Below are positions 25,007 to 39,820 of a stretch of DNA of 64,000 bases, piece after piece. The position numbers were made by a program, and so were the translations under genes. The notes beneath the pieces were generated by a model. It was not told the origin of the DNA. It ran no database searches and worked only from the letters and a program-made list of their open reading frames with translations. The DNA comes from Calliopsis andreniformis (Eukaryota > Arthropoda > Insecta > Hymenoptera > Andrenidae), in contig NW_027480464.1 in NCBI RefSeq assembly GCF_051401765.1, positions 2,418,001 to 2,482,000 of the forward strand, in the 5' to 3' direction. The first letter of the stretch is position 1; each line of letters starts with the position of its first letter.

Positions 25007-28000
25007 CAATACTGAATACTCAATATTCAATCCTCAATCCTCAATCCTCAACCCTCAATCCTCAATCCTCAATCCTCATTCTTCAATCCCCAATACCCAA
25101 TCCTCAATCTTCAATCCTCAATTCTCAATCCTCAATTCTCAACCCTCCATCCACAGTCCTCAGTCCTCAATCCTCAATCCTCAAACCTCAGCCCTCATCC
25201 ACAATCATCAATCCTCAATCCTCAATCCTCAACCTTCAATCCTCAATATTCAATCTTCAATCCTCAATCCTCAGTACTCAAACCTCAATCCTCAATCCTC
25301 AACCCTCAGTGATCAATCCTCAATCTTCAATACTGAATCGTCAATCCTCAGTCCTCGATCCTCAATCCTCAATCCTCGCTCCTCAAACCTAAATCCTCAA
25401 CCCTCAGTCCTCACTCTCAATTCTCAATTCTCAATCCTCAATCCTTAATCCTCAATCTTCAATCCTCAATAATCAATCTCCAATCCTAGATCCTCAATCC
25501 CCAATCTTCAATCCTTAATCCTGTATCACCAATCGTCAATCCCGAGTCCTCAATCTTCAATCCACAATGCTCAATCCTCAATCCTCAATCCTCAGTCCTC
25601 AATCCTCAATCCTCAATACTCAGTACTCAATCCTTAATCTTCAATCCTCAATACTCAATCTTCAATCCTCAATCGTCAATCCTCAATCCTCAATCTTCAA
25701 TCCTCAATACTGAATCTTCAATCCTCAATCCTCAATCCTCAATCCTCAATCCTCAATCCTCATCCTTCTATCCTCAACACCCAATCCTCTATCTTCAATC
25801 CTCTATGTTCAATCCGCAGTACCCAATCCTCAATCTTCAACCCGCAACCCTCAATCCTCAATCCTCAATCCTCTGTCTTCAACCTTCAATCCTCAATAGT
25901 CAATCTTCAATCCTCAATCCTCAATAATCAATCCTCTATCCACATTCTTCAATCCTCAACACCCAATCCTCAATCTTCAATCCTCAATCCTCAATCTTCA
26001 ATTCTCAATCCTCAATCCTCAATCCTCAGACTTCAAACACAAATACTCAACCCTCAGTCCTCGTCCTCAATCCACAACCCTCAATCCTCAATCCTCAATC
26101 TTCAATCATTAATGTTCAATCTACAATCTTCAATCCTCAATCCTCAATCCTCAACCCTCAATCCTCAACGTTCAATCCTCAATACCCAATCCTCAGTCTT
26201 CCACCCTCAATCCTCAATACTCAATCCTCAATGCTCAATACTCAGTCCTCAATCCTCAATCTTCAATCCTCAGTCCTCAAACCTCAATCCTGAATCCTCA
26301 ATCCTGAATCCTCAATCTTGAGCCCTCAGTCCTCTACAATCAGTTGTCAATCCTCAATCCTCAATAGAATATCATCAATTCACAGTATTCATTACTCAAT
26401 ACACAATCTGCAATCTTCAAATTTCTATCCACAAACATCAATTCTCATCACTCAACCCTCAACACTCAGTCCCCAGTCCTCAATATTCAATCCTGAATCC
26501 TCAATCCTCAATCCACAATCCTCAACGTTCAATCCTCAATACTCAATCTTCAATGCTCATTCCTCAATCCTCAATCCTCAATTCTCAATCCTCAATCGTC
26601 AATCGTCAATCTTCAATACTCAACCTTCAATCCTCAATCCTCAATCCTCGGTCCTCAATCCTCAATCGTCAATCTCCAATCCTGAATACTCAATCTTCAA
26701 TACTCAATCCTCAATCCTCAATCCTCAATCCTCACTCCTCATTCTTCAATCCTCAATACCCAATCCTCAATCTTCAATCCTCAATCCTCAATCCTCAATT
26801 CTCAATCCTCAATCCTCAGTCCGCAGTCCTCAAACCTCAATCCTCAACCCACAGCCCTCATCCTCAATCCTAAATCCTCAATCCTCAATCCTCAATCTTC
26901 GACCCTCAATACTCAATCTTCAATCCTCAATCCTCAGTCCACAATCTGCAATCCTCAATGCACAATCCTCAATCCTCAATCCTCAGTCCTCAATCCTCAA
27001 TCCTCAATCCTCAGACCTCAATCCTCAACCGTCAGTCCTCGTCCTCAAACCTCAAACCCCAATCCTCAATCCTCAATCTTCAATCATCAATACTCTATCT
27101 TCAATCCTCAATCCGCAATCCTCAATCCTCAATCCTCAATCCTCAATATTCAACGCACAACCCTCAGCCATCAATCCTCAATCCTCAATCCTCAATCCTC
27201 AATCCTCAGTCCTCAAACGTCAATCCTGAATCCTCAAACCTGAATCCTCAATCTTCACCCATAAGTCCTCAACAATCAATTGTCAATCCTCAATCCTCAA
27301 TAGAATATCCTGAATTCACAGTTTTCAATACTCAATCCCCATTCTTCAATCTTCAAATCTCAATCCACAAACATCAATCCTCATCACGCAACCCTCAACA
27401 CTCAGTCCTCAATCTTCAATCCACAATTCTCAATCCTCAATCTTCAATCCTCAGTACTCAATCTTCAATCCTCAATCCTCAATTCTCAATCCTCAATGCT
27501 CAATACTCAATCGTCAATCCTCAGTCCTCAATCCCCAATCCTCAATCTTCAATACTCAGTCCTCAATCCTCAATCCTCAATCCTCAATCTTCAATCCTCA
27601 ATACTCAACCTTCAATCATCATTCCTCAATACTCAATCCTCAATCCTCAATCCTCATTCCTCAATCTTCAATCCTCAATACTCAAACTGCAATCCTCGGT
27701 CCTCAGTCCTCACTCCTCAATTCTCATTCTTCAATCCTCAATACCGAATCCTCAATCTTCAATCCTCAATCCACAATCCTCAATTCTCAATCCACAATTC
27801 TCAATCCTCAGACTTCAAACACCAATACTCAACCCTCAGTCCTCGTCCTCAAACCGCAACCCTCAATCCTCAATCCTGAATCGTCAATCATTAATATTCA
27901 ATCTTCAATTCTCAATCCTCAATCCTCAATCCTCAACTATCAACCCTCAATGTTCAATCCTCAATACCCAATCCTCAGTCTTCAATCCTCAATCCCCAAT

Positions 28001-30100
28001 CCTCAATCCTCAATCCTCAATTCTCAGTCCTCAATCCTCAATCTTCAATCCTCAATACTCAATCTTCAATCCTCAATCCTCAATCCTCAATCTTCAATCC
28101 TCAATACTGAATCTTCTATCCTCAATCTCCAATCCTCAATGTTCAATCCGCAATACCCAATCCTCAACCCTCAACACTCAGTCCCCAATCCTCAATATTC
28201 AATCCTCAATCCTCAGTCCTCAATCCACAATCCTCAACGTTCAATGCTCAATACTCAATCTTCAATGCTCATTCCTCAATCCTCAATCCTCAATTCTCAA
28301 TCCTCAATCGTCAACCTTCAATCCTCAATACTCAATCTTCAACCCTCAATCCTCAATGTTCAATCCTCAATACCCAATCTTCAGTCTTCAATCCTCAATC
28401 CTCAATCCTCAATCCTCAATCCTCAATACTCAGTCCTCAATTCTCAGGCTTCAATCCTCAATACTCAATCTTCAATCCTCAATCCTCAATCCTCAATCCT
28501 CAATCTTCAATCCTCAATACTGAATCTTCAATGCTCAATCCTCAATCCTCAATCCTCAATCCTCAATCCTCAATCACCTATCCTCAACACCCAATCCTCA
28601 ACCTTCAATCCTCTATGTTCAATCCGCAATACCCAATCCTCAATCTTCAACCCTCAACCCTCAATCCTCAATCCCCAATCCTCAATCATCAATCCTCAAT
28701 CCTCAATATTCAATCCACAATACTCAATCTGCAATCCTCAGTCCTCAGTCCTCACTCCTCAATCCTCATTCTTCAATCCTCAATACCGAATCCTCAATCT
28801 TCAATCCTCAATCCTCAGTCCTCAATTCTCAATCCTCAATCCTCAATCCTCAGACTTCAAACACCAATACTGAGCCCTCAGTCCTCGTCCTCAATCCACA
28901 ACCCTCAATCCTCGATCCTCAATCTTCAATCATTAATATTCAATCTTCAATCTTCAATCCTCAATTCTCAATCCTCAACCCTCAATCCTCAACGTTCAAT
29001 CCTCAATACCCAATCCTCAGTCTTCCATCCTCAATCCTCAATACTCAATCCTCAATCCTCAATACTCCGTCCTCAATCCTCAATCTTCAATCCTCTATAT
29101 TCAATCTTCAATCCTCAATCCTCAATCCTTAATCCTCAATCTTCAATCCTCAATACTGAATCTTCAATCCTCAATCCTCAATCCTCAATCCTCAATCCTC
29201 ATTCTTCAATCCTCAACACCCAATCCTCAATCTTCAATCCTCAATGTTCAATCCGCAATACCCAATCCTCAATCTTCAATCCTCAACCCTCAATCCTCAA
29301 TCCGCAATCCGCAATCCTCAATATTCAATCCTCAATACTCAATCTTCAATCCTCAATCCTCAATCCTCAATCCTCACTCCACATTCCTCAATCCTCAACA
29401 CCCAATCCTCAATCTTCAATCCTCAATCCTCAGTCCTCAATTCTCAATCCTCAATCCTCAATCCTCAATCCTCAGACCTCAAACATCAATACTCAACCCT
29501 CAGTCCTCGTCCTCAATCCACAACCATCAATCCTCAACACCCAATCCTCAATCTTCAATCCTCAATCCTCAGTCCTCAATTCTCGATCCTCAATACTCAA
29601 TCCACAGTCCTCAATGTTCAATCCTCAATACCCAAACCTCAATCTTCAATCCTCAATCCTCAATCCTCAATCATCAATCCTCAATCCTCAATCCTCAGTC
29701 CTCAAACCTCAATCCTGAATCCTCAAACCTGAATCCTCTGTCTTCAGACCTCAGTCCTCAACAATCAGTTGTCAGTCCTCAATCCTCAATAGAATATCCT
29801 CAATTCACAGGTTTCAATACTCAATACTCAACCTGAAATCTTCAAATCTCTATCCACAATCATCAATTATCATCACACAACCCTCAACACTCAAACCCCA
29901 ATCCTCAATCTTCAATCCTCAATCCTCAATCCCCTATCCTCAATCCTCAATCTTCAACCCTCAATACTCAATCTTCAATCCTCAGTCCTCAATACTCAAT
30001 CCTCAATCCTCAATCCTCAATCCTCAATCTTCAATCCTCACTACTCAAACTGCAATCCTCAATCCTCAGTCCTCACTCCTCAATCCTCATTCTTCAATCC
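25007..30100 (+). repeat. Diverged mosaic between the two large arrays
   Basis: This stretch has no clean long tandem period. Pieces match other regions. About 25440-25615 matches the window start (offset 25421). About 26950-27900 matches 3400-4350 (offset 23551, with the A3-type block at 27301 and 3750). About 29100-29870 matches 2440-3200 (offset 26669, with the A1 block at 29790 and 3121). A single A4-type block lies at 26365. The matches carry more differences than those inside the arrays. The open frames at 26958-28523 and 28531-29718 are SSILNPQ read-through. Confidence 0.75.
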
Positions 30101-32590
30101 TCAATACCGAATCCTCAATCTTCAATCCTCAATCCACAGTCCTCAATTCTCAATCCACAATCCTCAATCCTCAGACTTCAAACACCAATACTCAACCCTC
30201 AGTCCTCGTCCTCAATCCGCAACCCTCAATCCTCAATCCTCAATCTTCAATCATCAATATTCAATCTTCAATCCTCAATCCTCAATCCTCAATACTCAAT
30301 CCACAATCCTCAATTCTCAATCGTCAATGCTCAATACTCAATCGTCAATCCTCAATCCCCAGTCCTCAATCTTCAATCCTCAATCCTCAATCCTCAATCC
30401 TCAATCCTCAATCCTCAATCCTCAATCCTCAATCCTCAATCCTCAATCCTCAATCCTCAGACCTCAAACATCAATACTCAACCCTCAGTCCCCGTTCTCA
30501 ATCCACAACCCTCAATCCTCGATCCTCAATCTTCAATCATCAATATTCAATCTTCAATCCTCAATCCTCAATCCTCAATCCTGAATCCTCAATCTTCAGC
30601 CCTCGGTCCTCTACAATCAGTTGTCAATCCTCAATCCTCTATAGAATATCATCAATTCACAGTTTTCATTACTCAATACTCAATCTGCAATCTTCAAGTC
30701 TCTATCCACAAACATCAATTCTCATCACTCAACCCTCAACACTCAGTCCCCAGTCCTCAATATTCAATCCTGAATCCTCAATCCTCAATCCACAATCCTC
30801 AACGTTCAATCCTCAATACTCAATCTTCAATGCTCATTCCTCAATCCTCAATCCACAATCCTCAATCCTTAATCCACAATCTTCAATCCTCAATTCTGAA
30901 TCTTCAATCCTCAATCCTCAATCCTCAATCCTCAATCCTCATTCTTCAACCCTCAACACCCAATCCTCAATCTTCAATCCTCAATGTTCAATCCGCCATA
31001 CCCAATCCTCAATCTTCAATACTCAACCCTCAATCCTCAATCCTCAATCCTCAATCCTCAATCTTCAGTCCTCAATACTCAATCTTCAATCCTCAATCCT
31101 CAATCCTCAATCCTCACTCCACATTCTTCAATCCTCAACACCCAATCCTCAATCTTCAATCCTCAATCCTCAATCCTCAATTTCCAATCCTCAATCCTCA
31201 ATCCTCAATCCTCAGACCTCAAACATCAATACTCAACCCTCAGTCCTCGTCCTCAATCCACAACCCTCAATCCTCAACACCCAATTCTCAATCTTCAATC
31301 CTCAATCCTCAGTCCTCAATTCTCGATCCTCAATACTGAATCCACAGTCCCCAATGTTCAATCCTCAATACCCAAACCTCAATCTTCAATCCTCAATCCT
31401 CAATCCTCAATCCTCAATCCTCAATCCTCAATACTCAATCCTCAGTCCTCAAACCTCAATCCTGAATCCTCAAACCTGAATCCTCAGTCTTCAGACCTCA
31501 GTCCTCAACAATCAGTTGTCAGTCCTCAATCCTCAATAGAATATCCTCAATTCACAGGTTTCAATACTCAATACTCAACCTGAAATCTTCAAATCTCTAT
31601 CCACAATCATCAATTCTCATCACTCAACCCTCAACACTCAGTCCCCAATCCTCAATCTTCAATCGTCTATCCTCAATCCTCAACCCTCAATCGCCAACCT
31701 CCAATTCTGAATACTCAATCTTGAATCCTCAATCCTCAATCCCCAATCCTTTATCCTCAATCCTCATTCTTCAATCCTCAATACCCAATCCTCAATCTTC
31801 AATCCTCAATCCTCAATCCTCAATTCTCGACCCTCGATTCTCAGTCCTCGGACCTCATACCTCAATCCTCAAACCTCAGCCGTCATCCTCAATCCTAAAT
31901 CCTCAATCCTCAATCCTCAATCTTCAACCCTCAATACTCAATCTTCAATCCTCAATCCTCAGTCCACAATCTGCAATCCTCAATGCACAATCCTCTATCC
32001 TCAATCCTCAGTCCTCAATCCTCAATCCTCAATCCTCAAACCTCAATCCTCAACCGTCAGTCCTCGTCCTCAAACCTCAACCCCCAATCCTCAATCCGCA
32101 ATCTTCAATCATTAATATTGAATCTTCAATCTTCATTCCTCAATCTTCAATCCTCAATCCTCAATCCTCAATCCTCAATCTTCAATCCTCAATGCTCAAT
32201 CTTCAATCCTCAATCCTCAATCCTCAATCCTCAATCCTCAATCCTCAATCCTCAATCTTCAATCCTCAATACTCAAACTGCAATCCTCAATCCTCTGTCC
32301 TCACTCCTCAATTCTCATTCTTCAATCCTCAATACCGGATCCTCAATCTTCAATCCTCAATCCACAGTCCTCAATTCTCAATCCACAATCCTCAATCCTC
32401 AGACTTCAAACACCAATACTCAACCCTCAGTCCTCGTCCTCAATCCGCAACCCTCAATCCTCAATGCTCAATCTTCAATCATCAATATTCAATCTTCAAT
32501 CCTCAATCCTCAATCCTCAATACTCAATCCACAATCCTCAATTCTCAATCTTCAATCCTCAATCCTCAATCCTCAATCCTCAATCCTCAA
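30100..32590 (+). repeat. Block X copy 1, repeated 14151 bp downstream
   Basis: Landmarks at 30642, 31537, 31721, 31983 and 32464 reappear at 44793, 45688, 45872, 46134 and 46615. The copies separate near 32580 and 46735: this one passes into a CATTCTTCAATACCC phrase while the other stays in plain heptamers. The first 1.1 kb is shared with 8201-9300 (offset 22441). The pure run 30377-30453 lies here. Confidence 0.85.
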
Positions 32591-34411
32591 TCCTCATTCT
32601 TCAATCCTCAATACCCAATCCTCAATCTTCAATCCTCAATCCTCAATCCTCAATTCTCGACCCTCAATTCTCAGTCCTCAGACCTCAAACCTCAATCCTC
32701 AAACCTCAGCCCTCATCCTCAATCCTCAATCCTCAATCCTCAATCCTCAATCCTCAATCCTCAATCCTCATTCCTCAATCCTCAATCTTCAATGCTCAAT
32801 CTTCAATCCTCAATCCTCAATTCTCAATCCTCAATCCTCAATCCTCAATCCTCAGTCCTCAAACCTCAATCCTGAATCCCCGATACTGAATCCTCAATCT
32901 TCAGCCCTCAGTCCTCTACAATCAGTTGTCAATCCTCAATCCTCAATAGAATATCATTAGTTCACAGTTTTCATTACTCAATACTCAATCTGCAATCTTC
33001 AAATCTCTATCCACAAACATCAATTCTCATCACTCAACCCTCAACACTCAGTCCCCAATCGTCAATATTCAATCCTCAGTCCTCAATCCTCAATCCACAA
33101 TCCTCAACGTTCAATCCTCAATACTCAATCTTCAATGATCATTCCTCAATCCTCAATCCTCAATTCTCAATCCTCGATCGTCAATCTTCAATCCTCAATC
33201 CTCAATCCTCAATCCTCAATCCTCAATCCTCAATCTTCAATCCTCAATACTCAAACTGCAATCCTCAATCCTCAGTCTTCACTCCTCAATTCTCATTCTT
33301 CAATCCTCAATACCGGATCCTCAATCTTCAATCCTCAATCCACAATCCTCAATTCTCAATCCACAATCCTCAATCCTCAGACTTCAAACACCAATACTCA
33401 ACCCTCAGTCCTCGTCCTCAATCCGCAACCCTCAATCCTCAATCCTCAATCTTCAATCATCAATATTCAATCTTCAATCCTCAATCCTCAATCCTCAATC
33501 CTCAATACTCAATCCACAATCCTCAATTCTCAATCGTCAATGCTCAATACTCAATCGTCAATCCTCAAACCCCAATCCTCAATCTTCAATCCTCAATCCT
33601 CAATCCCCTATCCTCAATCCTCAATCTTCAATCCTCAATACTCAATCTTCAATCCTCAGTCCTCAATACTCAATCCTCAATCCTCAATCCTCAATCCTCA
33701 ATCGTCAATCCTCACTACTCAAACTGCAATCCTCAATCCTCAGTCCTCACTCCTCAATCCTCATTCTTCAATCCTCAATACCGAATCCTCAATCTTCAAT
33801 CCTCAATCCTCAATCTTCAATTCTCAATCCTCAATCCTCAATCCTCAGACTTCAAACACAAATACTCAACCCTCAGTCCTCGTCCTCAATCCACAACCCT
33901 CAATCCTCAATCCTCAATCTTCAATCATTAATGTTCAATCTTCAATCTTCAATCCTCAATCCTCAATCCTCAACCCTCAATCCTCAACGTTCAATCCTCA
34001 ATACCCAATCCTCAGTCTTCCACCCTCAATCCTCAATACTCAATCCTCAATCCTCAATACTCAGTCCTCAATCCTCAGTCCTCAAACCTCAATCCTCAAT
34101 CCTCAATCCTCAATCCCCAATCTTCAATCCTCAATACTCAAACTGCAATCCTCAGTCCTCAGTCCTCACTCCTCAATTCTCATTCTTCAATCCTCAATAC
34201 CGAATCCTCAATCTTCAATCCTCAATCCACAATCCTCAATTCTCAATCCACAATCCTCAATCCTCAGACTTCAAACACCAATACTCAACCCTCAGTCCTC
34301 GTCCTCAATCCGCAACCCTCAATCCTCAATCCTCAATCTTCAATCATTAATATTCAATCTTCAATCCCCAATCCTCAATCCTCAATCCTCAAACCTCAAT
34401 CCTCATTCTTC
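32591..34411 (+). repeat. Transition with a 1635-bp repeat into the 1056-bp dimer
   Basis: The phrase TCTTCAATGCTC near 32787 recurs at 34422, and the ATGATCATTCC phrase at 33135 recurs at 34770; both offsets are 1635 bp. The A4-type block at 32947 recurs at 34582, also at 1635. This is the 1056-bp unit of the next region with about 580 extra bases (33790-34400). Those extra bases include a phrase shared with 26112-26260. This copy reads ACCCTCAGTCCTCG near 33402 where later copies read ACCCTGAGTCC, so it looks like the less derived form. Confidence 0.75.
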
Positions 34412-36451
34412 AATCCTCAATCTTCAATGCTCAATCTTCAATCCTCAATCCTCAATTCTCAATCCTCAATCCTCAATCCTCAATCCTCAGTCCTCAAACC
34501 TCAATCCTGAATCCCCGATACTGAATCCTCAATCTTCAGCCCTCTGTCCTCTACAATCAGTCCTCAATCCTCAATCCTCAATAGAATATCATCAGTTCAC
34601 AGTTTTCATTACTCAATACTCAATCTGCAATCTTCAAATCTCTGTCCACAAACATCAATTCTCATCACTCAACCCTCAACACTCAGTCCCCAATCGTCAA
34701 TATTCAATCCTCAGTCCTCAATCCTCAATCCACAATCCTCAACGTTCAATCCTCAATACTCAATCTTCAATGATCATTCCTCAATCCTCAATCCTCAATT
34801 CTCAATCCTCGATCGTCAATCTTCAATCCTCAATCCTCAATCCTCAATCCTCAATCCTCAATCCTCAATCTTCAATCCTCAATACTCAAACTGCAATCCT
34901 CAATCCTCAGTCTTCACTCCTCAATTCTCATTCTTCAATCCTCAATACCGGATCCTCAATCTTCAATCCTCAATCCACAATCCTCAATTCTCAATCCACA
35001 ATCCTCAATCCTCAGACTTCAAACACCAATACTCAACCCTGAGTCCTCGTCCTCAATCCGCAACCCTCAATCCTCAATCCTCAATCTTCAATCATCAATA
35101 TTCAATCTTCAATCCTCAATCCTCAATCCTCAATCCTCAATACTCAATCCACAATCCTCAATTCTCAATCGTCAATGCTCAATACTCAATCGTCAATCCT
35201 CAAACCCCAATCCTCAATCTTCAATTCTCAATCCTCAATCCCCTATCCTCAATCCTCAATCTTCAATCCTCAATACTCAATCTTCAATCCTCAGTCCTCA
35301 ATACTCAATCCTCAATCCTCAATCCTCAATCCTCAATCTTCAATCCTCACTACTCAAACTGCAATCCTCAATCCTCAGTCCTCACTCCTCAATCCTCATT
35401 CTTCAATCCTCAATACCGAATCCTCAATCTTCAATCCTCAATCCTCAATCTTCAATTCTCAATCCTCAATCCTCAATCTTCAATGCTCAATCTTCAATCC
35501 TCAATCCTCAATTCTCAATCCTCAATCCTCAATCCTCAATCCTCAGTCCTCAAACCTCAATCCTGAATCCCCGATACTGAATCCTCAATCTTCAGCCCTC
35601 AGTCCTCTACAATCAGTTGTCAATCCTCAATCCTCAATAGAATATCATTAGTTCACAGTTTTCATTACTCAATACTCAATCTGCAATCTTCAAATCTCTA
35701 TCCACAAACATCAATTCTCATCACTCAACCCTCAACACTCAGTCCCCAATCGTCAATATTCAATCCTCAGTCCTCAATCCTCAATCCACAATCCTCAACG
35801 TTCAATCCTCAATACTCAATCTTCAATGATCATTCCTCAATCCTCAATCCTCAATTCTCAATCCTCGATCGTCAATCTTCAATCCTCAATCCTCAATCCT
35901 CAATCCTCAATCCTCAATCCTCAATCTTCAATCCTCAATACTCAAACTGCAATCCTCAATCCTCAGTCTTCACTCCTCAATTCTCATTCTTCAATCCTCA
36001 ATACCGGATCCTCAATCTTCAATCCTCAATCCACAATCCTCAATTCTCAATCCACAATCCTCAATCCTCAGACTTCAAACACCAATACTCAACCCTGAGT
36101 CCTCGTCCTCAATCCGCAACCCTCAATCCTCAATCCTCAATCTTCAATCATCAATATTCAATCTTCAATCCTCAATCCTCAATCCTCAATCCTCAATACT
36201 CAATCCACAATCCTCAATTCTCAATCGTCAATGCTCAATACTCAATCGTCAATCCTCAAACCCCAATCCTCAATCTTCAATCCTCAATCCTCAATCCCCT
36301 ATCCTCAATCCTCAATCTTCAATCCTCAATACTCAATCTTCAATCCTCAGTCCTCAATACTCAATCCTCAATCCTCAATCCTCAATCCTCAATCTTCAAT
36401 CCTCACTACTCAAACTGCAATCCTCAATCCTCAGTCCTCACTCCTCAATCC
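34412..36451 (+). repeat. 1056-bp tandem dimer, occurrence 1
   Basis: Two adjacent copies have a period of exactly 1056 bp. The A4-type blocks are at 34582 and 35638, the ATGATCATTCC phrases at 34770 and 35826, and TCTTCAATGC at 34422 and 35478. The second copy stops after about 980 bp, where CATTCTTC is replaced by CAATCTTC. Both copies read ACCCTGAGTCC (35037 and 36093), which separates this family from the 33.1-kb relative. The same dimer recurs at 39821 and 52728. Confidence 0.88.
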
Positions 36452-38165
36452 TCAATCTTCAATCCTCAATACTGAATCTTCAATCCTCAATCCTCAATCC
36501 TCAATCCTCAATCCTCAATCCTCATTCTTCTATCCTCAACACCCAATCCTCAACCTTCAATCCTCAGTCTTCAATCTTCAATCCTCAATAGTCAATCTTC
36601 AATCCTCAATCCTCAATAATCAATCCTCAATCCACATTCTTCAATCCTCAACACCCAATCCTCAATCTTCAATCCTCAATCCTCAGTCCTCAATTCTCAA
36701 TCCTCAATCCTCAATCCTCAGACCTCAAACATCAATACTCAACCCTCAGTCTTCGTCCTCAATCCACAACCCTCAATCCTCGATCCTCAATCTTCAATCA
36801 TCAATATTCAATCTTCAATCCTCAATCCTCGATCCTCAATACTCAATCCACAATCCTCAATTCTCAATCGTCAATGCTCTATACTCAATCCTCAATCCTC
36901 AATACTCAGTCCTCAATCCTCAATCTTCAATCCTCAGTACTCAAACCTCAATCCTGAATCCTCAATCCTGAATCCTCAATCTTCAGCCCTCGGTCCTCTA
37001 CAATCAGTTGTCAATCCTCAATCCTCAATAGAATATCATCAATTCACAGTTTTCATTACTCAATACTCAATCTGCAATCTTCAAATCTCTATCCACAAAC
37101 ATCAATTCTCATCACTCAATCCTCAACACTCAGTCCCCAGTCCTCAATATTCAATCCTGAATCCTCAATCCTCAATCCACAATCCTCAACGTTGAATCCT
37201 CAATACTCAATCTTCAATGCTCATTCCACAATCCTCAATCCACAATCCTCAATCCTTAATCCTCAATCTTCAATCCTCAATCCTCAATCCTCAATTCTCA
37301 ATCCTCAATCCTCAATCCTCAGACTTCAAACACAAATACTCAACCCTCAGTCCTCGTCCTCAATCCACAACTCTCAATCCTCAATCCTCAGTCCTCAGTC
37401 CTCAAACCTCAATCCTCAACCCTCAGCCCTCATCCTCAATTCTCAATCCTCAATCTTCAATCCTCAATCCTCAATCATCAATACTCAATCTTCAATCCTC
37501 AATCCTCAGTCCTCAAACCTCAATACTGAATCCTCAATCCTGAGTCCTCAATCTTCAGCCCTCAGTCCTCAACAATCAGTAGTCAATCCTCAATCCTCAA
37601 TAGAATATCCTCAATTCACAGGTTTCAATACTCAATACTCAACCTGCAATCTTCAAATCTCTATCCACAAACATCAATTCTCATCACTCAGCCCTCAACG
37701 CTCAGTCCCCAATCCTCAATCTTCAATCCCCAATCCTCAATACTCAATCCTCAATCCTCAGTCCTCAAACCTCAATCCTGAATCCTCAACCCTGAATCCT
37801 CAATCTCCAGCCCTCTGTCCTCAACAATCAGTTGTCAATCCTCAATCCTCAATAGCATATCCTCAATTCGCAGGTTTCAATGCTCAATACTCAACCTGCA
37901 ATCTTCAAATCTGTACCCACAAACATCAATTCTCATCACTGAACCCTCAACACTCAGTCCCCAATCCTCAATATTCAATCCTCAATCCCCAATCTTCAAT
38001 CCTCAATCCTCAATCTCCAATCCTTAATCTTCAATCCTCAATACTCAATCTTCAATCCTCAATCCTCAATCCTCAATCCTCAATCCTCAATCCTCAATCC
38101 CCAATCCTCAATCCTCAATCCTTAATCTTCAATCCTCAATACTCAATCTTCAATCCTCAATCCTC
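36452..38165 (+). repeat. Tail of the 3.75-kb block, copy 1
   Basis: This follows the 1056-bp dimer and moves with it. It carries an A4-type block at 37029, an A2 block at 37601 and an A5 block at 37853. These recur 5409 bp later at 42438, 43010 and 43262. The first part (to about 37295) is also repeated with an offset of 13787 bp at 50018-51081. The A2-A5 pair matches 18803 and 19055 (offset 18798). Confidence 0.82.
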
Positions 38166-39820
38166 AATCCTCAATCCTCTATCCTCAATCCTCAATCCTC
38201 AATCTTCAATCCTCAATACTCAAACTGCAATCCTCAATCCTCAGTCCTCACTCCTCAATTCTCATTCTTCAATCCTCAATACCGGATCCTCAATCTTCAA
38301 TCCTGAATCCTCAATCCTCAATTCTCAATCCCCAATCCTCAATCCTCAGAACTCAAACATCAATACTCAACCCTCAGTCCTCGTCCTCAATCCACAACCC
38401 TCAATCCTCAACACCCAATCCTCAATCTTCAATCCTCAATCCTCAGTCCTCAATTCTCGATCCTCAATAATCAATCCACAGTCCTCAATGTTTAATCCTC
38501 AATACCCAAACCTCAATCTTCAATCCTCAATCCTCAATCCTCAATCCTCAATCCTCAGTCCTCAAACCTCAATCCTGAATCCTCAAACCTGAATCCTCAA
38601 TCTTCACCCATAAGTCCTCAACAATCAATTGTCAATCCGCAATCCTCAATAGAATATCCTCAATTCACAGCTTTCAATACTCAATCCCCATTCTTCAATC
38701 TTCATATCTTAATCCACGAACATCAATTCTCATCACGCAACCCTCAACACTCAGTCCTCAATCTTCAATCCACAATCCTCAATCCTCAATCTTCAATCCT
38801 CAATACTCAATCTTCAATCCTCAATCCTCAATTCTCAATCCTCAATGCTCAATACTCAATCGTCAATCCTCAGTTCTCAATCCCCAATCCTCAATCTTCA
38901 ATCCTCAATCCTCAATCCTCAATCCTCAATCCTCAATCTTCAATCCTCAATACTCAATCTTCAATCCTCTATCCTCAATCCTCAATCCTCAATCCTCAAT
39001 CCTCACTCCTCAATCTTCAATCCTCAATACTCAAACTGCAACCCTCAATCCTCAGTCCTCACTCCTCAATTCTCATTCTTCAATCCTCAATACCGGATCC
39101 TCAATCTTCAATCCTCAATCCACAGTCCTCAATTCTCAATCCACAATCCTCAATCCTCAGACTTCAAACACCAATACTCAACCCTCAGTCCTCGTCCTCA
39201 ATCCGCAACCCTCAATCCTCAATCCTCAATCTTCAATCATCAATATTCAATCTTCAATCCTCAATCCTCAATCCTCAATACTCAATCCACAATCCTCAAT
39301 TCTCAATCGTCAATGCTCAATACTCAATCGTCAATCCTCAATCCCCAGTCCTCAATCTTCAATCCTCAATCCTCAATCCTCAATCCTCAATCCTCAATCC
39401 TCAATCCTCAATCCTCAATCCTCAATCCTCAATCCTCAATCCTCAGACCTCAAACATCAATACTCAACCCTCAGTCCCCGTTCTCAATCCACAACCCTCA
39501 ATCCTCGATCCTCAATCTTCAATCATCAATATTCAATCTTCAATCCTCAATCCTCAATCCTCAATACTCAATCCACAATCCTCAATTCTCAATCTTCAAT
39601 CCTCAATCCTCAATCCTCAATCCTCAATCCTCAATCCTCATTCTTCAATCCTCAATACCCAATCCTCAATCTTCAATCCTCAATCCTCAATCCTCAATTC
39701 TCGACCCTCAATTCTCAGTCCTCAGACCTCAAACCTCAATCCTCAAACCTCAGCCCTCATCCTCAATCCTCAATCCTCAATCCTCAATCCTCAATCCTCA
39801 ATCCTCAATCCTCATTCCTC
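38166..39820 (+). repeat. Block Y copy 1
   Basis: This contains the A3-type block at 38650. About 38410-39550 is repeated at 43575-44715 (offset 5165), and the whole stretch is repeated at 51073-52727 (offset 12907). The CCTCTATCC word near 38180 recurs at 51087. The 5165 copy lacks 244 bp from the front of the block. That equals 34 heptamers plus one 6-bp unit, so the loss keeps the register of the repeat. Confidence 0.82.
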
